Positions 26,595-34,949 of a DNA stretch of 64,000 bases are shown piece after piece. The position numbers were made by a program, and so were the translations under genes. Source of the stretch: Vibrio hepatarius. Its GTDB lineage: Bacteria; Pseudomonadota; Gammaproteobacteria; Enterobacterales; Vibrionaceae. The stretch's first letter is position 1. Every line of letters starts with the position of its first letter. The stretch lies in contig NZ_JAATOO010000008.1 of the NCBI RefSeq assembly GCF_011806575.1, forward strand, positions 124,001 through 188,000, in the 5' to 3' direction. The notes beneath the pieces are model-generated. The model was not told where the DNA came from, searched no databases, and saw only the letters and a list, made by a program, of their open reading frames with translations.

Positions 26595-27899
26595 TTAAGT
26601 GACAGCGATCCCTGCTCGTTGTTGTGCTTTGATGAAAGGTAGAATCAGTAAGCCAATCGACGCTGAGCACAGCGTAATGACTCCGAAAAAACCTTCCCAG
26701 CTAAACTGTTCAATCAATACGGCTAATGGGTAGCCCGCTAAGGCGGCGCCAAGGTAGGCAAACAAACCGACAAATCCCGTTGCGGTGCCCGCGGCATCTT
26801 TGTGCGAGCACTCCGCGGCTGCCATACCGATCATCATCTGCGGGCCAAAAACAAAAAAGCCGACCGCAAAAAAACACCCAGAAAGCACGACGACGTTATC
26901 AAGTGGCGTCAGCCATAGCGCGGCGACTGAAATAAAAATGCCCAGTGCAAAAATCAGGTTCATTGGTGCACGGTTGCCACGGAAAAATTTATCCGATCCC
27001 CATCCACCAAACAGCGAGCCAAGAAATCCACCCACTTCAAACATCGAGACTGCCGTATTTGCGGTGATAAGCTCGTAACCGTGGCGTTCGATCAGGTACA
27101 AATTCCCCCAATCGTTTAGTGCAATTCGTACCACATAAACCAGCAAATACGAGCTGCAAAGCAGCCAGATGTATTTGTTTCCTAGCACGTACATTCTCAC
27201 TATGTGACCAAACGGTAGCCCTTTACCTTCAGCCTCATGTTGCTTCTCGAGCGGATCATTGCGCCATTCGCCGACAGTAGGCAAACCAAGCGTTTGTGGC
27301 TTATCCTGCAAGCGAAAACACAGCACCGTTCCGACGACTATCGCCAGTACACCCGGCAGAATGAACCCATAACGCCAGCCCCATGACACCGCGATTAGTC
27401 CAATCGAGACTGGAATTAGTGCGCCGCTTAAGTTGTGGCAAGTGTTCCAAACCGACCACCAGAAACCACGCTCTGAGCGCGAATACCAACTGGTTAATAA
27501 CTTTGCACAGGGCGGCCATCCCCAACCCTGGAAAAATGCGTTCAATGTCCACAACACTGCAAATGCAGCTAATGATGAGCTCATGCCAAACAAAATGTTG
27601 ACCACGCCGGTGGCGATTAAGCCCAGCCCCATAAAGTAGCTAGGTTTCGCTTGGTCACTCACCATGCCGGAGAGAAACTTGGACGCGCCGTATGTGATAT
27701 AAAAAAGCGTTCCTAATACACCAAAATCAGCGGTACTCAATTCAAGGCTCGACAACATTTCTGGCATAGAGAAACTGAGGCTTTTTCTGGTGAAGTAGAA
27801 AACACCATAGCCGACGTACATGGCTGCCATCAGATGAAGACGCCAGTAGCGGTAACTTTCGTCAACCTGACTGGAATTTGGTGCAGCTGCTAACCTCAT
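26595..27899 (-). CDS. uhpC: UhpC-like sugar-phosphate sensor/transporter (MFS, OPA family)
   Basis: 434 residues from ATG 27899 with GGAGAAG upstream. Twelve hydrophobic helices; MFS landmarks include GYGVFYFTRKSLSFSMPEML and FGVLGTLFYITYGASKFLSGMVSDQ near the N terminus, plus SWYSRSERGFWWSVWNTCHNLSGALIP, typical of the organophosphate:phosphate antiporter family. In E. coli UhpC senses external glucose-6-phosphate and signals to UhpB. Here no separate uhpT follows, so this protein could sense, transport, or do both. It lies between afuA and the kinase gene on the same strand. Confidence 0.85.
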   Translation of the reverse strand: MRLAAAPNSSQVDESYRYWRLHLMAAMYVGYGVFYFTRKSLSFSMPEMLSSLELSTADFGVLGTLFYITYGASKFLSGMVSDQAKPSYFMGLGLIATGVVNILFGMSSSLAAFAVLWTLNAFFQGWGWPPCAKLLTSWYSRSERGFWWSVWNTCHNLSGALIPVSIGLIAVSWGWRYGFILPGVLAIVVGTVLCFRLQDKPQTLGLPTVGEWRNDPLEKQHEAEGKGLPFGHIVRMYVLGNKYIWLLCSSYLLVYVVRIALNDWGNLYLIERHGYELITANTAVSMFEVGGFLGSLFGGWGSDKFFRGNRAPMNLIFALGIFISVAALWLTPLDNVVVLSGCFFAVGFFVFGPQMMIGMAAAECSHKDAAGTATGFVGLFAYLGAALAGYPLAVLIEQFSWEGFFGVITLCSASIGLLILPFIKAQQRAGIAVT

Positions 27900-27991
27900 C
27901 ACTTCTCCTTAAGCTCTGAATTAAATGGTATTGGTTATGGGGTTGAAATGAATAAGACGGATTTATAAATGACTAGGAAAAATTCCTAGTT

Positions 27992-29587
27992 TTAATCAGA
28001 TGTGTTGGGTTTTGTGGGCAAGTTAACAGTTGTGCGACAACCAAACTCGTCACTTTGGATGTGGAGTTGTCCGCCAAGCGCGCTAACCCGCTCTTCGACC
28101 CCTTTAATGCCTTGCCCTTTATGACGCCAGTCTGTCGGCATGCCAACACCATTGTCACGCAGCTCCAAACTGAACTGATTGCCGGGAATGAGAGTCAACT
28201 GAACTTCGGTCGCGTTAGCGTGTTTACAGACGTTGTTGAGCAGTTCTTGCACGATTCGGTATAGGGTGACGGTGGTTACTTCATCCAACTTATCCGCCGA
28301 GATGCCAAAGTTGAGTTGAAAATGGATATGACGTTCGCTAAAACGCATTTCAGAAACCAATTGTCTGATAGCGGCTTCTAAGCCCATTTCATCCAGAGCT
28401 TGTGGGCGCAGTTGCTTGAGCAGTTGGCGTGTCGAAGAGTGGATGCGCATGGCCAATTCGTTGGTGGTATCAGCGATCTTTTCAGCGTCGCTGGTGGCTG
28501 CCAATCTTTTTGCCAGCATGGATTGAATCTGGATGGCGGTAATGTTCTGGCCGATCTCATCGTGCAACTCGCGCGCGACGGATTTACGTATCTCCTCTTC
28601 AATATGCACCAATTGTCGAGCGAGCTTTTTCTTGAACTTCAGCTGTTTTTCTAGATCTTGGTTTGCTTGCTGCAACTGCTGAGAAAGTAAGTACTGGCGG
28701 CTGATAGCGATACCTAGACCTAACCCGATGATCGCTTGGGTCGCCACAAAGCTCTGTAGCTCTAGAGCGGTATCGAATGAGCCGGTCACTTGCCGCGCGG
28801 TAGCGAGAAGAATACTGTTCATCACGCTTGCCATTACGCCACCTTGCCAGCCGTATCGGTACGCCATAAAAACATTGGGAAGTAAGAACAGCAAAAGTGC
28901 TAATGGTTTGATCTCGTCGAGTAAGGTGAGCTCCGCGATCAGGCCTATGCTAAAAAATACCAAACACCATATTAAGGCAGAGCTTCGCAGGGTAACTTCT
29001 TGGTGGATCAATTCAGGACTCAATGGCTGCCAAATCTGGCGATTAAGATAGTCATAGAGTAGATAAAAAAACGGAACGAGTAGGATACCGCCAGTGAATA
29101 TGGACACCGTGCTTTCAAGAACATAGTTAAACTCGAGTCCGAGTGGTTTTGCCAGTAGTAGAAGCGCCAACCCACACGCAAGAGAATAGCAAAGTACGAG
29201 CGCACACAGGCCCAATAGCCTCTTCCAATAGACGTTTAATTGGCTCCAAATCGGTTGGAATACAATGGCTAAACCATGACCGAAAATGGAAAACAGCAAC
29301 AATAAGTAAGAGAGATTTGACTCGCCGAGCAGTGGCGTCAATAGAATGATCAGCCCCATTTCGCCAAGCGTAAACGTCAGCCAAAGACGTTGTGAACTCA
29401 GCGCGTAAGCCGCCAGTTTTAATCCGGAAGGCAAAAACAGCGTAGCTAGGATTAAATCTGATGAGAAATAGCGACTTATGTTCCAAAGCGCAAACCAACT
29501 GATAACAAACAGAACCAATGAAAATGCGTAAGTAAACCCTTGGGACAGGATCTGACGTGGCATTGAGTGTTCCGCTATCTCTCTCAT
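27992..29587 (-). CDS. uhpB: UhpB-like membrane sensor histidine kinase
   Basis: 531 residues. About eight hydrophobic helices fill residues 10-305 (a MASE1-like sensor region), then a coiled segment, the HisKA_3 phosphoacceptor VARELHDEIGQNITAIQIQ (His about 342), and the HATPase end with LNNVCKHANATEVQL and LRDNGVGMP. The gene overlaps the start of its coding partner uhpA by ATGA. In the UhpABC system UhpB phosphorylates UhpA when UhpC binds sugar phosphate outside. Length and layout match UhpB. Confidence 0.88.
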   Translation of the reverse strand: MREIAEHSMPRQILSQGFTYAFSLVLFVISWFALWNISRYFSSDLILATLFLPSGLKLAAYALSSQRLWLTFTLGEMGLIILLTPLLGESNLSYLLLLFSIFGHGLAIVFQPIWSQLNVYWKRLLGLCALVLCYSLACGLALLLLAKPLGLEFNYVLESTVSIFTGGILLVPFFYLLYDYLNRQIWQPLSPELIHQEVTLRSSALIWCLVFFSIGLIAELTLLDEIKPLALLLFLLPNVFMAYRYGWQGGVMASVMNSILLATARQVTGSFDTALELQSFVATQAIIGLGLGIAISRQYLLSQQLQQANQDLEKQLKFKKKLARQLVHIEEEIRKSVARELHDEIGQNITAIQIQSMLAKRLAATSDAEKIADTTNELAMRIHSSTRQLLKQLRPQALDEMGLEAAIRQLVSEMRFSERHIHFQLNFGISADKLDEVTTVTLYRIVQELLNNVCKHANATEVQLTLIPGNQFSLELRDNGVGMPTDWRHKGQGIKGVEERVSALGGQLHIQSDEFGCRTTVNLPTKPNTSD

Positions 29588-30219
29588 ACAGACTCGTCGT
29601 TGAGTAGTTTATGGTGCAGCGCGAAGCGAATCAGGTCGACGTTGTTCGCAACATTGAGTTTGCTGAGAATGTTCGAGCGATGAACGTGAATCGTTTTGTG
29701 ACTAATACAGAGTTTGGCGCCGATTTCTTTTGCATCTTTGCCTCGAATTAAGTAGTCGAACACTTCACGCTCTCGCTTAGTGAGCTCTTGCAGCACATGT
29801 GTTTCTACCGAGGCGTTACTCAAATTCACCAAGGCGTCGGCACATAAGTAGCGGTTGCCCTCTGCGACGGTTCGAATCGCGGTGACCAACTCGCCTGGTC
29901 CGCATCGCTTGGACAAGTAACCGCATGCGCCAGCCTCAATGGCTTTACTGACGAATGAAGCCGAATCATAAATGCTCAAGATGATTGCTTTAAAGTCGGG
30001 CTGGCACTGCCGCAGTTTTTCTAACAGCACTAAGCCGCTTTCGTCAGGCATCGAGATGTCGATCACTGCAACGTCAATATTGGATACTGACAACACGCGG
30101 TAAGCCTCTTTGGCATTACTGAATTCGCTATGGATGTGAATATCAGGCTCAACAGAGAGCAGTTGAACAAAGCCCGACCGCACGACGATGTGGTCGTCGA
30201 CCAGCGCGACAGAAATCAT
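29584..30219 (-). CDS. uhpA: UhpA-like response regulator
   Basis: 211 residues. The receiver domain has ALVDDHIVVRSGF, phosphoacceptor in VAVIDISMPDESG (Asp about 53) and the conserved Lys in LSKRCGPGEL; the C-terminal LuxR-type helix-turn-helix is LTKREREVFDYLIRGKDAKEIGAKLCISHKTIHVHRSNILSKLNV. NarL/UhpA family. It is first in the uhpA-uhpB-uhpC-afuABC run, all on the minus strand. UhpA likely activates uhpC/afu transcription. The 226 bases upstream to the CDGSH gene start, shared with that divergent gene, hold no clear repeat. Confidence 0.88.
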   Translation of the reverse strand: MISVALVDDHIVVRSGFVQLLSVEPDIHIHSEFSNAKEAYRVLSVSNIDVAVIDISMPDESGLVLLEKLRQCQPDFKAIILSIYDSASFVSKAIEAGACGYLSKRCGPGELVTAIRTVAEGNRYLCADALVNLSNASVETHVLQELTKREREVFDYLIRGKDAKEIGAKLCISHKTIHVHRSNILSKLNVANNVDLIRFALHHKLLNDESV

Positions 30220-30445
30220 ATTGGCAACCTACAATTCATTCGAAGATATTTATAAAAATTATTAGTGTGATAAGCAGAATACATAAAACGGCAATACAGA
30301 TGTGATAGCCGTCGCTCAATTTGCAGCAATCGCTATCTGAAATGAGACAGTCTTAGTGGTGGGTTTGCGATGACTCATGCTTTCGCCTTTACTGATTAGT
30401 AACCCTTTCAGTATTAAAAGTAACAATAACAAGGAAGCGTGGACG

Positions 30446-31993
30446 ATGAGCAAACCCGTGATAGCAGCGAATAAACCGATTAAGGTGGAGCAAACACAAG
30501 GGCAGGAATACTATTTTTGTATGTGCGGCCGCTCTGGTAATCAACCATACTGCGACGGTTCACATGCAGGGACTGACTTTAAACCAAAGCGTTTTGTTGC
30601 CAGTGAAAGTGGAGAGGCGTATTTGTGTCGCTGTAAACATACGAAAAATCCACCATATTGCGATGGTACTCACAAACAGTTCTCTGAGGATCAAGTTGGC
30701 CACGAAGGTCCCGGCGTACAGCTTCAATCCCTCGATAGCTCACCAAAAGCGGCTGCAACGAAAGAAGAGCCGACCGTAGAGTTTATTCACCAACTTGCGC
30801 GAGAAGGGTTGTCAAAGGTAGGCCATCACGGACCGATGACGGCAATGGGGGTACCTAGGCATTTACTTCCGCATTGGGATGATATTCAAATAATGGTTGC
30901 GCAAATGGCAACGCAACCCTTGCAAGAAGATGTCCCGGTTAAGACGGAACTGATCATTGGTCCAAAAGCCAAAAAACCGTTAAAACTCAGCATCCCTTTG
31001 TTTGTTTCGGACATGAGTTTTGGTTCGTTGTCAGAAGAAGCAAAAGTGGCGTTAGCGAAAGGCGCTGAGCTGGCAGGGACGGGAATCTGTTCTGGCGAAG
31101 GCGGAATGTTACCTGAAGAGCAGGCGGCGAACTCTCGGTATTTTTATGAGTTAGCGAGCGCAAAATTTGGTTATGACGAAGCGAAGCTCAAACAAGTTCA
31201 AGCATTTCATTTTAAAGGCGGTCAGGGGGCGAAAACCGGAACAGGCGGACATCTTCCGGGAGCTAAAAATATAGGTAAGATAGCTCAAGTTCGTGGTATT
31301 GAAGCTGGCACGCCCGCTATCTCCCCTCCGACATTCCAAGACCTCCATACCGTTGAAGATTTCAAGAAGTTTGCCGATCGTGTACGTGAAGTTACTGGTG
31401 GTATTCCCATCGGATTCAAATTAAGTGCTAATCATATCGAACAAGACATTCAGTTCGCGGTTGACGCTAGCGCAGATTACATCATTCTCGATGGTCGTGG
31501 CGGCGGTACGGGCGCGGCGCCTGAAATGTTTAGAAACCATATTAGTGTGCCGACTATTCCAGCGCTTGCCAGAGCCAGAGCTTACCTAGATAAGATCGGT
31601 GCTAGTGGAAGGGTTACGCTTATCATCACGGGTGGACTGCGCGTCCCAACAGACTTTATCAAAGCAATGGCGCTTGGTGCTGACGGGGTCGCGATTGCGA
31701 ATAGTGCGATGCAGTCGATTGGCTGTGTGGCAGCAAGAATGTGTAACACCAATAATTGTCCTGCAGGTATCGCGACTCAGAAAGAAGACTTGCGGCAACG
31801 GTTAAACGTGGAGAAATCCGCCAACCAGTTGAAAAACTTTTTTGAAGCGTCCACCGAGTTGATGCAAGTGATTGCGAGAGCCTGCGGACATGACGCATTA
31901 AATCAGTTTAATCTTAATGACCTGGCAACTTGGAACAGAGAAATGGCACACCTATCGGGGATCCGATATTCGGGGTTAGTGGATAAAGAATAG
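30446..31993 (+). CDS. CDGSH iron-sulfur / FMN-binding glutamate synthase-like fusion protein
   Basis: 515 residues from ATG 30446, after AAGGAAGCG. Two CDGSH-type motifs come first: CMCGRSGNQPYCDGSH (residues about 27-42) and CRCKHTKNPPYCDGTH (about 64-79), each with three Cys and one His to hold a [2Fe-2S] cluster. The rest is a GltB-like FMN barrel: LSIPLFVSDMSFGSLSEEAKVALAKGA, GQGAKTGTGGHLPG, ILDGRGGGTGAAPE, and CVAARMCNTNNC, the C-x5-C-x4-C [3Fe-4S] motif of glutamate synthases. No amidotransferase domain is present. It probably passes electrons from the CDGSH clusters to FMN; the substrate is unknown, and glutamate synthesis is only one option. Confidence 0.8.
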   Translation: MSKPVIAANKPIKVEQTQGQEYYFCMCGRSGNQPYCDGSHAGTDFKPKRFVASESGEAYLCRCKHTKNPPYCDGTHKQFSEDQVGHEGPGVQLQSLDSSPKAAATKEEPTVEFIHQLAREGLSKVGHHGPMTAMGVPRHLLPHWDDIQIMVAQMATQPLQEDVPVKTELIIGPKAKKPLKLSIPLFVSDMSFGSLSEEAKVALAKGAELAGTGICSGEGGMLPEEQAANSRYFYELASAKFGYDEAKLKQVQAFHFKGGQGAKTGTGGHLPGAKNIGKIAQVRGIEAGTPAISPPTFQDLHTVEDFKKFADRVREVTGGIPIGFKLSANHIEQDIQFAVDASADYIILDGRGGGTGAAPEMFRNHISVPTIPALARARAYLDKIGASGRVTLIITGGLRVPTDFIKAMALGADGVAIANSAMQSIGCVAARMCNTNNCPAGIATQKEDLRQRLNVEKSANQLKNFFEASTELMQVIARACGHDALNQFNLNDLATWNREMAHLSGIRYSGLVDKE

Positions 31994-32017
31994 CATTCGA
32001 CAACCTTCAGCCAATTG

Positions 32018-32046
32018 ATGTGGCGGGTACTATCAGCCCGCTACTT
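32018..32046 (+). terminator. Hairpin after the CDGSH/GltB-like gene
   Basis: GGCGGG pairs imperfectly with GCCCGC across a 7-nt loop, followed by TACTTTT. A moderate terminator. Confidence 0.45.
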
Positions 32047-32093
32047 TTCCTGACTGTCTTTGAGAAAAATGAGATCTTGCTTCGGGCGGTTTA

Positions 32094-32140
32094 TTGCTCG
32101 CTTGGGCGACTTATTGCTCGATTTGAGCAATTGGTTGCTC
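32094..32140. promoter_or_regulatory. Phased TTGCTC boxes upstream of hcp
   Basis: TTGCTC occurs at 32094, 32114 and 32135 in the same orientation, 20 and 21 bases apart (two helical turns). An inverted GAGCAA lies at 32125. The inverted pairs TTGCTC-N5-GAGCAA and GAGCAA-N4-TTGCTC result. The position, about 75-125 bases before the predicted sigma-54 start, is where an enhancer-binding activator such as VasH would bind. Confidence 0.55.
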
Positions 32141-32191
32141 ATGGTGAAAAAGAGAAATAATTAATTAATTGATTTTAAAGATTATTTTTAT

Positions 32192-32207
32192 TGGCATGAC
32201 TTTTGAT
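32192..32207 (+). promoter_or_regulatory. Sigma-54-type promoter of the hcp operon
   Basis: TGGCATGACTTTTGAT fits the -24/-12 consensus TGGCAC-N5-TTGCW, with GG at 32193-32194 and GA instead of GC at the -12 position. hcp operons of V. cholerae depend on sigma-54 and VasH, which supports the reading. Confidence 0.6.
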
Positions 32208-32251
32208 TTAGCTAGTTCGCATTTACTGAACTTAATTCAAAAGGAATAGCT

Positions 32252-32770
32252 ATGCCAACTCCATGTTATATCTCTATCAACGGTGAAACTCAGGGCCTTA
32301 TCACGGCAGGTGCGTGTACTGCAGATTCAATCGGTGATTCATACGTTGAAGGTCACGAAGACGAAATGCTGGTGCAACAGTTTGACCACAGCGTAACGGT
32401 TCCAACTGACCCACAATCAGGACAACCTTCTGGCCAACGTGTCCACAAAGCGTTCAAGTTTACCGTGTGCCTAAACAAAGCTGTACCGCTGCTTTACAAC
32501 GCATTGGCGTCAGGCGAGAAGATGAGCGAAGTAAAACTGAAGTGGTATCGCACATCGATTGAAGGTAAACAAGAGAACTTCTTTACCACCACACTAGAAA
32601 ACGCATCGATCATCGATATTCAATGTGAAATGCCACACTGCCAAGATCCATCGAAATCCGACTTCACGCAGAACCTCACGGTAGCGATGTCTTACCGTAA
32701 GATCACTTGGGATCACGTCAACGCTGGCACATCAGGTGCGGACGATTGGCGTAAGCCGATTGAAGCGTAA
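32252..32770 (+). CDS. hcp: Hcp, type VI secretion tube protein
   Basis: 172 residues starting MPTPCYISINGETQGLITAGACTADSIGDSYVEGHEDEMLVQQFDHSVTVP, the Hcp of Vibrio type. The central KFTVCLNKAVPLLYNALASGEKM and the C-terminal end SYRKITWDHVNAGTSGADDWRKP are conserved. Hcp hexamers stack to form the tube that is fired by the contractile sheath and carried out with the spike. RBS AAAAGGAATAGCT. It is first in the effector module and, in Vibrio, is usually the most highly expressed gene. The sheath and baseplate genes are not in this window, so this is an auxiliary cluster. Confidence 0.95.
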   Translation: MPTPCYISINGETQGLITAGACTADSIGDSYVEGHEDEMLVQQFDHSVTVPTDPQSGQPSGQRVHKAFKFTVCLNKAVPLLYNALASGEKMSEVKLKWYRTSIEGKQENFFTTTLENASIIDIQCEMPHCQDPSKSDFTQNLTVAMSYRKITWDHVNAGTSGADDWRKPIEA

Positions 32771-32823
32771 GCTCATATCGTATATCAGCCACTCGATCTT
32801 TGTTGCAAGGTTCGAGTGGCTTT

Positions 32824-32867
32824 GCCTTAACCAAAGCAGGGTAATGCTAGCCTGCTTTGGTTAAGGC
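32824..32867. other. Perfect 17-bp inverted repeat between hcp and vgrG
   Basis: GCCTTAACCAAAGCAGG and its complement flank a 10-nt loop. A weaker hairpin (GCCACTCGA / TCGAGTGGC) precedes it at 32788-32820. Placed between an abundant tube gene and a scarce spike gene, it likely limits read-through or protects the hcp mRNA end. Confidence 0.7.
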
Positions 32868-32895
32868 GTTTGACGTTAGCCGTAAGGGAAATTAG

Positions 32896-34935
32896 ATGAC
32901 GACATTGCACTATACACTGAAAGTTGAAGGGTTAGACGACGATAGTTTAGTGGTGAGAAGCTTTGAAGGACGGGAAACACTGTCCGATGACAGCTTCTTT
33001 ACTCAGACTATCGTTGGTTTTCGTTATGACATCAACCTAGCAAGTCGTCGTACGGATTTGTCGCCAGAGCAAATGGTTGATATGTCCGCCGAATTGAAGA
33101 TCTACCGAAATGGTGAGCTATCGCAGCGCGTAAACGGAATAATCCGGCAGTTCACTCAAGGTGATATTGGCCATAATCATACGTTTTACGCACTAACATT
33201 AGTTCCTGCATTAGAGCGCCTCTCTCTTCGTCACAACAGCCGCATTTTTCAGCATCAAAGCGTTAGTGAGATCATTTCCATCCTGTTATTGGAGATGGGA
33301 GTGCAACACTATGCGTTTTCGCTTACTCGTGACTTACCTAGTCGCGAGTTTTGCGTTCAGTATCGAGAAACCGATTTGGCGTTTTTGCAGCGTTTGGCGG
33401 CAGAGGAAGGGTTAGTTTACAGCTTTGAACACCTTGAAGGGCAACATACTCTGATCTTCAGCGACAGTTCAGCAGTGTTACCTAAATTAGAAGCCCCAGT
33501 CCTGTATAACAATACGTCAGGTGGGGCGATGGATACCCCATTCATCGCTAACTTAGAAACTCATACTCGCTCAGAAACCTCTGAAGTATCGCTAAAAGAC
33601 TACAGTTTTAAAAAGCCTGACTTCAGCTTCTCGCAAACCCAGCAGGGAGCCGATATGGCGTATCAGCGAGAAGGTTACCAACATTTTGATGCGCCTGGGC
33701 GATACAAGGACGATGAGAATGGTAAAGCGATAAGTCGAGTACGACTCGGATATCTACGCCGAAATGCCTGTATCGCAATCGGGCAGAGTAACTATACGTT
33801 GCTTCGTCCTGGTTACAGATTTTCGTTGCAAGACCACCTTTTACCCGAGATGAACCGTGACTGGTTAGTGGTGACAGTCATCTGCCGAGGTGAACAACCA
33901 CAGGCGCTGGAAGAGGATGGTGGTGAAGGGGAAACAACGTACAGCAACCAATTTAAAGTGATTCCTGACACTCAGACTTGGCAAGCAACACCGCAACCAA
34001 AACCTCTAGTTGATGGACCTATGATCGCTATTGTTGTTGGTCCAGAAGGTGAAGAAATCTATTGTGATGAACATGGACGGGTAAAAGTTCATTTCTATTG
34101 GGATAGGTATTCTTCTGCAAATGAGTTGAGTTCTTGTTGGGTACGTGTTTCTCAAGGTTGGGCGGGGAGTGAATATGGTATGCTCGCAATCCCTCGTGTT
34201 GGGCATGAAGTGATTGTTGAGTTCCTCAATGGTGACCCGGATCAGCCGATTATCACTGGCCGCACTTACCACGCTACCAATACATCGCCCTACCCATTGC
34301 CTGAGAGCAAAACTAAGAGCGTATGGCGTAGCGAGACTCATCAGGGACAAGGGTTTAACGAACTGAGTTTCGAAGATCAAGCGGAAGCAGAAAAAATCTA
34401 CCTACATGCACAGAAAGATTATGTCTCGGATGTGCTTAACGATCACACCACTCAGGTTAAACACGACAAACACCTGAAGGTAGATAATGATTGTTTCGAA
34501 CACATTAATAATGATCAGCACCTTACTGTGGGTGGTGAGAGTCGCAGCAAAGTGACAAAAGATCAGACTCTGATAGTCGATGGCAGTGTTCATGCAAAAA
34601 TGGGCAACACTTGGGTCAGTGAAGCAGGACGTGAAGTGCACGTTAAAGCGGGCCAAAAAGTAGTGATAGAAGCGGGCTCTGAACTGACAGTTAAAGCAGG
34701 TGGAAGCTTTGTCAAAGTGGATGCATCGGGTGTCAGCATTGTCGGGGCCGCAGTCAATTTGAATTCAGGTGGTAGCCCAGGCAATGGCAGTGGATATGCA
34801 GGTCAAACCGCCTTGTTGCCAAATGGTGTTGAGGCAATCGCGCCGCCAGCAGAAGCCAAAACGATTAACTACCAAGCGTTGTTGAAAGCTGAGCAATTGA
34901 ATGTGCCAGCAGTCAAAACCTGTCCATTGCAGTAA
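32896..34935 (+). CDS. vgrG: VgrG spike protein of the type VI secretion system
   Basis: 679 residues. The gp27-like part covers residues 1-360 (LSLRHNSRIFQHQSVSEIISILLLEMGVQHYAFSL, REFCVQYRETDLAFLQRLAAEEGLVY). The gp5 OB region follows (GEEIYCDEHGRVKVHFYWDR, SSCWVRVSQGWAGSEYG). Then come the beta-helix repeats around residues 490-620 (KAGQKVVIEAGSELTVKAGG). The last 50 residues are a short extension without an enzymatic domain, so it is a structural rather than an evolved VgrG. The neighbouring DUF4123 protein probably loads the DUF2235 effector onto it. Confidence 0.95.
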   Translation: MTTLHYTLKVEGLDDDSLVVRSFEGRETLSDDSFFTQTIVGFRYDINLASRRTDLSPEQMVDMSAELKIYRNGELSQRVNGIIRQFTQGDIGHNHTFYALTLVPALERLSLRHNSRIFQHQSVSEIISILLLEMGVQHYAFSLTRDLPSREFCVQYRETDLAFLQRLAAEEGLVYSFEHLEGQHTLIFSDSSAVLPKLEAPVLYNNTSGGAMDTPFIANLETHTRSETSEVSLKDYSFKKPDFSFSQTQQGADMAYQREGYQHFDAPGRYKDDENGKAISRVRLGYLRRNACIAIGQSNYTLLRPGYRFSLQDHLLPEMNRDWLVVTVICRGEQPQALEEDGGEGETTYSNQFKVIPDTQTWQATPQPKPLVDGPMIAIVVGPEGEEIYCDEHGRVKVHFYWDRYSSANELSSCWVRVSQGWAGSEYGMLAIPRVGHEVIVEFLNGDPDQPIITGRTYHATNTSPYPLPESKTKSVWRSETHQGQGFNELSFEDQAEAEKIYLHAQKDYVSDVLNDHTTQVKHDKHLKVDNDCFEHINNDQHLTVGGESRSKVTKDQTLIVDGSVHAKMGNTWVSEAGREVHVKAGQKVVIEAGSELTVKAGGSFVKVDASGVSIVGAAVNLNSGGSPGNGSGYAGQTALLPNGVEAIAPPAEAKTINYQALLKAEQLNVPAVKTCPLQ

Positions 34936-34949
34936 TGAGAGGCATGAGC

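Noticed and set aside
32896..34935. Evolved VgrG with a C-terminal toxin domain
   Set aside because: After the beta-helix repeats only about 50 residues of low complexity remain; no catalytic motif is visible.
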